Shown here piece by piece: positions 1-6,466 of a stretch of 28,695 bases of DNA. The notes under the pieces were generated by a model. It saw only the letters and a list, made by a program, of their open reading frames with translations. It was not told where the DNA came from and made no database searches. Position 1 is the first letter of the stretch. Each line of letters opens with the position of its first letter. This stretch comes from a virus. The position numbers and the translations under genes are program-made. The stretch lies in the IMG/VR virus record IMGVR_UViG_3300021416_000008, positions 1-28,695 of that record; one strand, given 5' to 3'.

Positions 1-1758
1 TGCCCCCAGTTCGCCGATCGCGTCGACGACAAGTGGAGTGACTTCAACGACCTGTACATGGCTGAGTCGCTGGATGCGGTGCGCCTGCAGGTGCTGGCCG
101 CGCGTTCCCGTGCCCTCACAGTGGAAACCGCCAGCGAGGCGGCTGCCGACGATGTGCCAGCGTATTTCGATGATGCGTCGGCCACCGATTTGCCTGAGGC
201 GTCCACTGCGCCCCTTCCAGGCAAGGGCACCCAGGCAGCTCCCCGAGCCCCCTCGGAGTCGGAAGCGCCGGTGATGACGAACGTCTTCACCCTGCAGTGG
301 GCAATTGCGCATTGCGCCCTGGTGCAAGGCTCTACCGACGTTTGGGACTCACTGAACAAGCTGCGCATGAAGCGTCCGGCGTTCGTCGACATGCTCGGCA
401 AGGAAGGCGCGCTCGCATGGGCATCGCATCCCGATCGCCGCGCCATCAGCCCGCGCAACATCCCGAAGACGATCCGCGGCGTAGCCGTCGACGAAGGGGG
501 GGCGGGGGCGGACAACCACATTGTCATGATGCTGGACCGGTACACCCTGCTGTACGGGACCAAGACGGTATGGGACGCCGACAAGCGAACCGTCATCGCC
601 TATGATGCGATGACCCTGGCGCGCGGCTCTGACCTGGCGACGCGCTGGCTCGGCCACCCCATGCGGCGCGAGATCGACCTCGACAAGCTGGTGTTCGACC
701 CGACCCAGCGCGTCGACCTGGACACGCACATCAACATGTTCGAGGGATTCCCCCTCGCCCCGAAGAAGGACGAGGCAAAGGCGCAGCTTGCCTTGGGCCT
801 GCTGCACAGCCTGTGCAGCAGCGAAGCGAACTGCGACGAGATCTTCCACTGGGTGCTGTGCTGGCTGGCCTATCCGCTGCAAAACAAAGGCGCCAAGATG
901 CAGACCGCGCTTTTGTTCTTCGGTGAGAAGCAGGGCACGGGCAAGAGCCTTTTCTTCGAAGGCATCGTCAAACCAATCTACGGCGCGCACGGCGCTACCG
1001 GCGGCCAGCATCAGCTCGAGGCCCAGTACACGCACTGGCGGTCGCAGAAGCTGTTCGTGCTGTTCGAGGAGATCCTTTCACGCCAGGACAAGTACTCGCA
1101 CTTCGGCCTGATCAAACACATGATCACTGGACGCGACATGCCCATCAGCCAGAAGTTCAAGGACGACCGGACCGAGGCGAACCACATGAACGTGGTGATG
1201 CTGTCGAACGAATTCCAGGCGGTGCCGATCGAGCCCGAGGACCGGCGCTTCCAGGTGGCCGAGGCGCGCAATCCCCTCGACCCCTCATTGCTGGCACAGA
1301 TCCAAGATGCGCTCGGCAACGGGCTGAGCGAGGCGTTCTATGCCTTCCTGCTTGAATATCCTTTGGGCGACTTCACGCCGCACACCAAGCCGGTCATGAC
1401 GTCCTCGAAGGAACGCATGATCAACTTCGGCCGGCCGGACTGGGAGGCGTTCTACCTGGCCTGGCAGGCCGGCGACCTGAGCGTGCCGTATTGCTCTTGC
1501 CAGTCCGAGCACCTGTACGTGATCTACGTGCGCTACTGCAGCCGGTTCGGATTCAAGGCGCTCTCCCTGACGAAGTTCTCCGAGCTGATTGCGCAGCGGG
1601 TGCCGAAGAGTCGGCAGTGGATCACGCCTGAAGGCGAGAGCAGGAAGCGGCTGCTGACCGTATTCCAGGTCCCCCAGCCCCCCGAGGCGGAAGAAGAAAC
1701 GCTGACCGACCTGTGCAATACGTTCTACAAGATGGCCGCGATCAAGGGCACGACATGA
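1..1758 (+). CDS. Phage replication primase/helicase (DUF5906/SF3-like), 5' partial
   Basis: The reading frame is open at base 1, so the gene starts before the window. An ATG at 58 is internal. The first visible residues (DFNDLY near position 18, then a helix) look like the end of a Toprim primase domain. An Ala/Pro-rich linker follows. The C-terminal half is a P-loop helicase: Walker A GEKQGTGKS at 922-948, a Walker B-like LFVLFEEI near 1050-1075, a sensor-like VVMLSNE near 1195, and a DRRF arginine near 1242. This is the domain order of phage and plasmid primase-helicases carrying DUF5906, which prime and unwind DNA at the phage origin. It is the only replication gene in the window and is followed by a repeat-rich spacer that could be its target. 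Family assignment comes from motifs. The exact family (DUF5906 versus P4 alpha-like) is uncertain. Confidence 0.85.
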   Translation, partial: CPQFADRVDDKWSDFNDLYMAESLDAVRLQVLAARSRALTVETASEAAADDVPAYFDDASATDLPEASTAPLPGKGTQAAPRAPSESEAPVMTNVFTLQWAIAHCALVQGSTDVWDSLNKLRMKRPAFVDMLGKEGALAWASHPDRRAISPRNIPKTIRGVAVDEGGAGADNHIVMMLDRYTLLYGTKTVWDADKRTVIAYDAMTLARGSDLATRWLGHPMRREIDLDKLVFDPTQRVDLDTHINMFEGFPLAPKKDEAKAQLALGLLHSLCSSEANCDEIFHWVLCWLAYPLQNKGAKMQTALLFFGEKQGTGKSLFFEGIVKPIYGAHGATGGQHQLEAQYTHWRSQKLFVLFEEILSRQDKYSHFGLIKHMITGRDMPISQKFKDDRTEANHMNVVMLSNEFQAVPIEPEDRRFQVAEARNPLDPSLLAQIQDALGNGLSEAFYAFLLEYPLGDFTPHTKPVMTSSKERMINFGRPDWEAFYLAWQAGDLSVPYCSCQSEHLYVIYVRYCSRFGFKALSLTKFSELIAQRVPKSRQWITPEGESRKRLLTVFQVPQPPEAEEETLTDLCNTFYKMAAIKGTT

Positions 1759-1813
1759 AACTCGCTCATTCGATAACACGGTCTAACGTACAAGCGGCCT
1801 CGGCTGTAAAGCC

Positions 1814-1836
1814 AAGAGCCAGTATCCATGCGGGTT
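1814..1836 (+). repeat. Direct repeat copy 1 (with 1962-1984)
   Basis: The 18-bp core CCAGTATCCATGCGGGTT at 1819-1836 recurs exactly at 1967-1984. Five more upstream bases match except for one position. The copies are 148 bp apart and flank the inverted GTTAACCCTG-type repeats. The function is unknown; binding of a replication protein is possible. Confidence 0.85.
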
Positions 1837-1838
1837 CT

Positions 1839-1960
1839 ACAGGGTTAACAGGGTTAACAGGGGTCGAGCGCGCGCACGTGTCGAATTCAATCCAACAGAG
1901 CCAAGCACTAAAGAATTCTCATGTGTGTAGTCACTACCACGTTAACCCTGATAACCCTGT
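1839..1960. repeat. Inverted repeat of AGGGTTAAC units
   Basis: Bases 1839-1858 read ACAGGGTTAACAGGGTTAAC. The reverse complement of 1941-1960 matches them with one mismatch. Each arm contains the HpaI-type palindrome GTTAAC. The loop is about 82 bp, so this is more likely a pair of oppositely oriented protein-binding sites than a hairpin. The arms lie between the two direct-repeat copies. Confidence 0.8.
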
Positions 1961-1961
1961 T

Positions 1962-1984
1962 AAGAACCAGTATCCATGCGGGTT
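1962..1984 (+). repeat. Direct repeat copy 2 (with 1814-1836)
   Basis: Second copy of the 18-bp core (1967-1984), directly after the second arm of the inverted repeat and 53 bp before the next start codon. Confidence 0.85.
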
Positions 1985-2036
1985 TCAACGTAACACGGTT
2001 TCAATTTCTAACTGATAACCCCTGTAAAGGTCGCCA

Positions 2037-2792
2037 ATGAGAATCAGCATCGAGCATAACTTCCCCCAAGTAGCCGCCCGCATCCAGGCCTTCGGGCGCC
2101 AGGGCCAGTACGCTGCGGCCGTGGCTCTCACCCGCACGGCGCAGGATGTGCAGCCAGCGATAAAGAACGAAATGCGGCGTGCCTTTGACCGTCCGACCAA
2201 CTACACGCTCAACAGCACCTTCCTCAAGCGCGCCACGCGCGAAAACCTGGAGGCCCGGGTCTGGTTGAAGGACAACCCATCAGGCAAGGGCACGCCAGCT
2301 GACCGCTACCTGGCACCCCAGATCTTCGGTGGCGAGCGTCGCCAGAAAGGGATGGAGCGCCTGCTGCAGTCGGCCCGCCTCATGCCTGCCGGTTATGTAG
2401 CCGTCCCGGCCGTCGGTGCCCAGCTCGACGCGAACGGCAACGTCAAGCGCAGTCAGATCGTTCAGATCCTCTCGCAGCTTCGCCTGCAGCGGGGCGCCGG
2501 CTATGAATCCCGGGCATCGGGCAGCGCGGCATCGAATCGCACGATCGCGCGCCAGGGCGTGACCTACTTCGCACTGGCGAAAGCCCGCCGCGGGTTGCAG
2601 CCTGGGGTCTACGTGAAGCGGAAGGCCGGGATGGGCACGACCGTCAAGCCTGTCTTCATCTTCGCGTCGCGCGCGATGTACCGCCCGATCCTGAAGTTCT
2701 TCGAAGTGGGCGAGGCCACAGCGCGTGCGCGCTTCCCTGGGCACTTCAATGTCGAGCTGGCGAAGGCAAGGACGACGGCGCGCCTGAGGTAG
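2037..2792 (+). CDS. Minor tail protein Z-like / tail completion protein
   Basis: 251 residues. The N-terminal half has the pattern of lambda gpZ-type tail completion proteins: a short beta start, an Ala-rich helix in which many residues fall at AVALTRTAQDV, a basic stretch, then a domain that discusses no catalytic motif. The C-terminus (KPVFIFASRAMYRPILKFF) has the hydrophobic/basic end typical of that family. Such proteins act at the head-proximal end of the tail tube. The start ATG is preceded by AAAGG at about 8 bp. The position is odd: it lies upstream of terminase, apart from the other tail genes, beside the replication gene. The assignment is by general resemblance and I cannot exclude another virion or morphogenesis role. 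Confidence 0.5.
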   Translation: MRISIEHNFPQVAARIQAFGRQGQYAAAVALTRTAQDVQPAIKNEMRRAFDRPTNYTLNSTFLKRATRENLEARVWLKDNPSGKGTPADRYLAPQIFGGERRQKGMERLLQSARLMPAGYVAVPAVGAQLDANGNVKRSQIVQILSQLRLQRGAGYESRASGSAASNRTIARQGVTYFALAKARRGLQPGVYVKRKAGMGTTVKPVFIFASRAMYRPILKFFEVGEATARARFPGHFNVELAKARTTARLR

Positions 2793-2807
2793 CAAGGTAT
2801 CGGCCAC

Positions 2808-2829
2808 GCCGCCCGGCCATGAGGGCGGC
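2808..2829 (+). promoter_or_regulatory. GC-rich hairpin upstream of small gene
   Basis: A perfect 7-bp stem (GCCGCCC at 2808-2814, GGGCGGC at 2823-2829) with an 8-base loop lies between the gpZ-like gene and the next small gene. No T-tract follows, so it is not a canonical intrinsic terminator. It may protect the mRNA end or modulate translation of the next gene. Confidence 0.4.
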
Positions 2830-2857
2830 AATCATGAAATATCACAAGGGAAACACA

Positions 2858-3151
2858 ATGAGCTATTCGTTCACTACCAAAGCAGCAAACAAAGCAGCTG
2901 CGAAAGATGCGGTCGCCAGCGAGTTCGACAAGGTCGTCAGCAGCCAGCCGATCCATGCCCGTGACCGCGCTGCTGTACTGGCCAATGCGAACGCAGTCAT
3001 CGACCAGCTGGCCGACGACGACACGAAAGATGTAACCGTGTCGTGCAATGGTTATCTGTCGTGGAACGGCGTGGGCACCTTTGCTCCGGAGACCGCGCCG
3101 GTCTCGACCGTGTCAGTCGGCTGTTCGGCTGGATACACGACGCGCACGTAA
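2858..3151 (+). CDS. Small conserved phage protein of unknown function
   Basis: 97 residues from the ATG at 2858, which has AAGGG about 6 bp upstream. In-frame ATGs at 2819 and 2834 lie in or just after the hairpin and lack a ribosome-binding site. The protein starts with a Lys/Ala-rich amphipathic stretch (TTKAANKAAAKDAVASEF) and ends with a short beta-rich segment (DVTVSCNGYLSWNG). It has no signal peptide or membrane segment. Small proteins of this build are found in phages of Burkholderiales, but I know no function. It may be expressed with the upstream gpZ-like gene; the spacing is 65 bp. Confidence 0.65.
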   Translation: MSYSFTTKAANKAAAKDAVASEFDKVVSSQPIHARDRAAVLANANAVIDQLADDDTKDVTVSCNGYLSWNGVGTFAPETAPVSTVSVGCSAGYTTRT

Positions 3152-3349
3152 CCAGATCAACACCGTGCCGTCCGGGCCCAGCTCGTTGCCAGACGGCATG
3201 GTGGCGATAGGGGTTGCCGTGGAGCACCCCCCCCCGGGGGTTAGGTTCTTCCTAAGCAACAGTCGGTAAGGGTAATTCAGGCCCCGACGGCGCACTAGCA
3301 GAACCCCAAAACATTTCCTGACAAACAGCCTTACAACGTACCGAAACAC
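3152..3349 (+). other. Non-coding spacer with C9G5 tract; candidate cos region
   Basis: 198 bp without a convincing gene, directly upstream of the terminase small subunit, where cos lies in lambda-type phages. It contains a 7-bp inverted repeat (TGCCGTC 3166-3172, GACGGCA 3192-3198), nine C followed by five G at 3227-3240 (CCCCCGGGGG palindrome at 3231-3240), and an immediately adjacent small hairpin, TTAGG/CCTAA with a TTCTT loop, at 3241-3255. Wider arms GTTGC (3213-3217) and GCAAC (3256-3260) enclose this. The packing of symmetric elements and the position suggest cosN/cosB, but no cleavage site can be proved from sequence. The last 60 bp before terS are AT-richer with no clear promoter. 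Confidence 0.45.
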
Positions 3350-3916
3350 ATGCCGAACCTGACAACCATTGCCGAGTGGGCCAAGCTGGTAGGAATTTCC
3401 CGCCAGTCCGGATATGAGGCAATCACCCGCTGCGAGATCCCCGTCGTCGACGGTAAGGTCGACGTCGAGTACGCCACCTATCGGTACGAGACGAACACCC
3501 GCAAGCGCGCGAACGGCCAACGTCCTGACCCATCGGCAAAAGGGGCGCAGCCCTCGGGCGCGGCGGGTGCGGGAGGTGCCGGAGGTCCGGAGGCTGCCGC
3601 CAAGATTCCCGGGTACGATTCGAGCCGCGCGCGCAGGGAGGCGGCGGAGGCAACGGTCGCCGAGATCAAGCTGGCCGAGATGGCCGGCCTGTACCTGGTC
3701 AAGAACGACGTCGACGCCGTAGTGTTCGAAGTGGCGCGCGCGCTGCGCGATGGGCTGATGAACTGTGCCCGCCGCATCGCCGCCGACGTAGCGCCGCTGC
3801 CTACCGCCGACGAGTGCGAAGCGATCATCGATCGCGAACACCGGGCCCTGCTCGAAAGCATGATGCACACCTTCGACGAGAAGTTGGCGGTCCAGCTGGA
3901 GGGCTTGCTTCAATGA
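3350..3916 (+). CDS. terS: Terminase small subunit (Nu1/DUF1441-like)
   Basis: 188 residues. The N-terminus (about 1-30) is a winged helix-turn-helix-like segment, TTIAEWAKLVGISRQSGYEAI, as in lambda Nu1, which binds cos DNA. A Gly/Ala/Pro-rich linker spans about 55-85. The C-terminal half (about 90-188) is helical (ARREAAEATVAEIKLAEMAG onward) and should contact the large subunit. This matches the DUF1441/Nu1-type small terminase. The stop overlaps the start of the large subunit gene as ATGA (3913-3916), so the two are translationally coupled. No strong Shine-Dalgarno precedes its ATG. Confidence 0.85.
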   Translation: MPNLTTIAEWAKLVGISRQSGYEAITRCEIPVVDGKVDVEYATYRYETNTRKRANGQRPDPSAKGAQPSGAAGAGGAGGPEAAAKIPGYDSSRARREAAEATVAEIKLAEMAGLYLVKNDVDAVVFEVARALRDGLMNCARRIAADVAPLPTADECEAIIDREHRALLESMMHTFDEKLAVQLEGLLQ

Positions 3917-5913
3917 TCGGACTGGCGCCTGCAACCGAGGTTATCCGGTCCGCGTTCGCGCGCGGCCTAACCCCCGACCCAAACATGATGGTCGACGCCT
4001 GGGCTGATCGCTACATGATCATCCCGAAGGAGTCGGGGGCGAACGAATCAGGCAAGTACCGCACCAGCCGTACGCCCCATGCGCGCGAAGTAATGGTCGC
4101 GCTGTCGGACTCCCACTGGTGCAAGGTGGTCGCGCTGATGGGTGCATCCCAGATGCTCAAGACGCAAGTGGGCCTGAACTGGTTCTGTTCCACGGTGCAC
4201 CAGTCGCCCGCGAACTTCCTGTGGATCCTACCGACCGGGAAGCTGGCCAAGCGAACCAGCGCGCGCGTCAGCAAGACCATCGCCGCGGTACCGGAAGTGC
4301 GCGATCGCGTCGCCGGGCCGCGCTCGCGCGATTCGGTCAACACGCTCGACACGAAGGAATACATCGGCGGCTCGCTGCACATCGTCACCGCCGGCGCCGC
4401 GGCAAACCTGTCCGAGATCCCGGCTCGCCGCGTACTGTTCGACGAGGTCGACCGCGCTGAAGCCAACGTCAACGGCGAGGGCGACCCGGTCGCGCTGGCC
4501 AAGGCCCGCCAGACCACCTTCGAACGCAACCGCAAGAGCTACTTCCCAAGCTCGCCGACAGTCACCGGGCAGTCGATCATTGAATCGCTGTTCCTGCAGG
4601 GCACCCAGCAGGAGGCGCTGGCCGAGTGCGTGCACTGCGGTCATGCCCAGCCGCTGGTGTTCGAGCGCCTACAGCAGGACGACGCCGGCCAGGCCATCTA
4701 CCCCTGCATCGAGTGCGGCGCCTTCATGGTCGAGACCGACAAAAACCGCATGTTCGCGCGCGGCCTGTGGTCCGATGGCGTGCCTGGTGATGGGGAGACG
4801 GTGAGCTTCACGATCAATGCGATGTTCGCGCCTTACGGCTGGATTCCCTGGAGCGCACTGCTGCTCGAATACCGCGCAGCCCGGGCCAAGCTGGACGAGG
4901 GCAGCGAGGAGCTGATGATCACGTTCTACAACACGCGCCTGGCGCGCTGCTGGGAACGCAAGAAAGAGCAGACCAAGGCAGGCGAGCTGCAAGCCCGGGC
5001 TGAGTCGTACAAGATGGGCACGGTGCCGAAGGGTGGCCTGATCCTGACCGGGACCGTCGACACCCAGCCGGACCGTTTTGAGCTGAAGGTCAAGGCCTGG
5101 GGCGAGGGCATGGAAGGCTGGATCGTTGACTACCAGGTGATCATGGGCTCCCCTTCCGACCAGGAGACGCAGGACAAGCTCGACCAGGCGCTGCTGGGCC
5201 GGTACCGCCATGTTGGCGGCCGTATGCTGTCGATCGCTGCGGCGTTCATTGACTCGGGTGGCGCGAATACCCAGGACGTCTACAACTTTACGCGCACCCG
5301 TCAGCATCGGCACATCTATGCGATCAAGGGATCGTCAACCCCGAACAAGCCAATCCTGAGTGCGAAGCCTTCCCTGGTCGACGTGAATTGGCAGGGCAAG
5401 GTCATGCCCCACGGCGCCAAGCTCTGGTTCATCGGTACCGACACCGCCAAGGACTACCTGGCCGCGCGCTACCACCTGACCAGCGGCCCGGGCGCAATTC
5501 ACTTCCCGAGCGACCTACCGAAAGAGTATTACGAGCAGCTGACGGCCGAGTACTGCGTCACCGTGTTCAAGCGCGGGCGCAAGGTCCGGATCTGGGAAAA
5601 GAAAAAGGCCGACCGCAACGAGGCGGGCGACTTGATGGTCTACGGCGTTGCCTGCGCGCAGTACCTGGGCTTGCACAAAAAGACCCCCGCGCAGTGGAAG
5701 GTGCTGCGCGACTTCGTGGATCCGGACACGCCCGACCTGTTCGAGCAGGCGCCCGCGCCGCCTCCCGACGCGGAGGGCCCGCCACCAGCAATAACTGTCG
5801 CACTAGCAGCATCCACTCCAGCAGAAAAAACGAAGAGCGAACCATGGCCGCCAACAACGAAACCCACGTCGACAACCAGCACGCCACGCCGGCCGGCCGG
5901 GAGGCAATGGTAG
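3913..5913 (+). CDS. terL: Terminase large subunit (lambda gpA-like, Terminase_GpA)
   Basis: 666 residues from the ATG that overlaps the terS stop. This is the DNA-packaging ATPase and nuclease. A deviant Walker A, GASQMLKTQ, is at residues 77-85. Walker B is VLFDEVD at 174-180 (D177, E178). Four cysteines at 239, 242, 265 and 268 form a zinc-finger-like insert typical of gpA. The RNase H-like nuclease shows TGTVDTQPDRFE (D383) and FIDSGG (D447). Size and order match lambda gpA. The last 70 residues are Pro/Ala/Thr-rich and of low complexity. The final 70 bp overlap out of frame with the next gene, the Mor-family activator. Confidence 0.95.
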   Translation: MIGLAPATEVIRSAFARGLTPDPNMMVDAWADRYMIIPKESGANESGKYRTSRTPHAREVMVALSDSHWCKVVALMGASQMLKTQVGLNWFCSTVHQSPANFLWILPTGKLAKRTSARVSKTIAAVPEVRDRVAGPRSRDSVNTLDTKEYIGGSLHIVTAGAAANLSEIPARRVLFDEVDRAEANVNGEGDPVALAKARQTTFERNRKSYFPSSPTVTGQSIIESLFLQGTQQEALAECVHCGHAQPLVFERLQQDDAGQAIYPCIECGAFMVETDKNRMFARGLWSDGVPGDGETVSFTINAMFAPYGWIPWSALLLEYRAARAKLDEGSEELMITFYNTRLARCWERKKEQTKAGELQARAESYKMGTVPKGGLILTGTVDTQPDRFELKVKAWGEGMEGWIVDYQVIMGSPSDQETQDKLDQALLGRYRHVGGRMLSIAAAFIDSGGANTQDVYNFTRTRQHRHIYAIKGSSTPNKPILSAKPSLVDVNWQGKVMPHGAKLWFIGTDTAKDYLAARYHLTSGPGAIHFPSDLPKEYYEQLTAEYCVTVFKRGRKVRIWEKKKADRNEAGDLMVYGVACAQYLGLHKKTPAQWKVLRDFVDPDTPDLFEQAPAPPPDAEGPPPAITVALAASTPAEKTKSEPWPPTTKPTSTTSTPRRPAGRQW

Positions 5914-6203
5914 CGAGCGAGGTCTTCAGCAATCCAGACTTAGTCGACGCTATCTTCGCGTTCATCTCGGCAGAATTCCCCGACTTCGCCCCGCGTGCTG
6001 CCGTGCTGAAGGAAGAGGTGCGCCGCGAGTTCAGCGGCATCGAGATCTACATCCCGCAGCGCTCGACGGCGCAGCGCGAGCAGATCACGAAGGAAGTGCT
6101 GGCCATGTTCAACGGCCGCAATGCCGCAGAGGTAGCGCGGCGCCTGAACATCGGCCGTGCCACGGTGTATCGAATTATTAAGCAAGATGGCGGCAAGAAA
6201 TAA
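5844..6203 (+). CDS. Mor-family transcription activator (predicted late-gene activator)
   Basis: 119 residues. The Mor/C family of phage Mu activates middle and late promoters as dimers. The hallmarks are visible: the beta-strand IYIP at residues 68-71 in the dimerisation region, then FNGRN at 89-93 leading into a helix-turn-helix (AAEVARRLNIGRATVYRIIK). I chose the ATG at 5844 (GAAGAG six bases upstream). An in-frame ATG at 5907 would give 98 residues and has GGGAGG only two bases away, which is too close. The gene overlaps terL by 70 bp in another frame. Its stop codon is followed at once by the first of three copies of a 27-bp dyad that sit at late promoters, which makes this protein the obvious candidate to bind them. 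Binding is inference. Confidence 0.85.
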   Translation: MAANNETHVDNQHATPAGREAMVASEVFSNPDLVDAIFAFISAEFPDFAPRAAVLKEEVRREFSGIEIYIPQRSTAQREQITKEVLAMFNGRNAAEVARRLNIGRATVYRIIKQDGGKK

Positions 6204-6254
6204 TGTCTCAGTTTTCCGAGAAGTGAGACAGCTCGGCCGCTACCCTTGGCGGCA
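6204..6254 (+). promoter_or_regulatory. Late promoter 1: 27-bp dyad plus -10, upstream of gpW
   Basis: The dyad occupies 6204-6230, starting on the base after the Mor-family stop codon. Outer arms are TGTCTCA (6204-6210) and TGAGACA (6224-6230), and the inner half-sites TT-N-TC and GA-N-AA are also symmetric, so 22 of 27 positions are palindromic. After exactly 10 bp comes a -10-like hexamer, TACCCT (6241-6246). The gpW ATG begins 7 bp later at 6254, at or next to the predicted transcription start. No -35 box is evident; the dyad centre lies about 36 bp upstream of the start, where an activator could replace it. No Shine-Dalgarno precedes the ATG, so the mRNA would be leaderless. Confidence 0.75.
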
Positions 6255-6466
6255 TGGCCCTCTCACAATCTGACCTCGACGCGCTCGACTCCGCAATCGC
6301 CTCCGGCACGCTGACGGTGGAATTCGACGGGCGCAAACTCACCTACCAGACCACCGCCCAGTTGATCGCGGCACGCAACCACGTTGCGACCGTCGTCAAT
6401 GCCGCCTCGCAGAACCGCGGGCCGCGGGCCTTCCGTTTCAACTTCACTACGTCCAGGGGCGACTGA
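6254..6466 (+). CDS. Head-tail joining protein, gpW family
   Basis: 70 residues, close to lambda gpW (68). The opening is helical (SQSDLDALDSAIASGTLTVEF), followed by a beta pair (FDGRKLTYQTTAQLIAARNHV) and a basic, disordered end, which is the gpW pattern. gpW binds the portal and allows joining of head and tail. The gene lies just before the portal gene as in lambda. Its TGA overlaps the portal ATG by one base. The start has no ribosome-binding site and lies directly at late promoter 1. Confidence 0.85.
   Translation: MALSQSDLDALDSAIASGTLTVEFDGRKLTYQTTAQLIAARNHVATVVNAASQNRGPRAFRFNFTTSRGD

Larger units (their letters stand above)
1759..2036 (+). other. Repeat-rich AT-richer spacer; candidate replication origin
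   Basis: This 278-bp spacer separates the primase-helicase from the first virion gene and is visibly less GC-rich than its neighbours. It holds a direct repeat (1814-1836 and 1962-1984), a 20-bp inverted repeat (1839-1858 against 1941-1960), two tandem copies of AGGGTTAAC at 1841-1858, a degenerate further copy around 2011-2028, and TAACACGGT at 1774-1782 and 1991-1999. Iteron-like and inverted repeats beside a replication primase suggest an origin or a replication-protein binding region. That is inference from position and structure. An 86-codon frame (1755-2015) overlaps the primase stop, but its sequence is largely repeat-encoded and I do not call it a gene. Confidence 0.5.

Noticed and set aside
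1755-2015. Possible 86-codon gene after the primase
   Set aside because: Most codons are dictated by DNA repeats, composition is unlike the other genes, and no domain is visible. Kept only as a finding.
2808-2829. Intrinsic terminator after the gpZ-like gene
   Set aside because: The stem is good but no T-tract follows, so I call it only a hairpin.
6204-6230. Dyad as an intrinsic terminator after the activator gene
   Set aside because: The stem arms are 7 bp with a 13-base centre and no T-run downstream. The fixed 10-bp spacing to a -10-like hexamer in three places fits a promoter site better.
6204-6230. Dyad as a LexA box or transposon end
   Set aside because: It does not resemble the CTGT-N8-ACAG type LexA site, has no target-site duplication, and no transposase gene is present.
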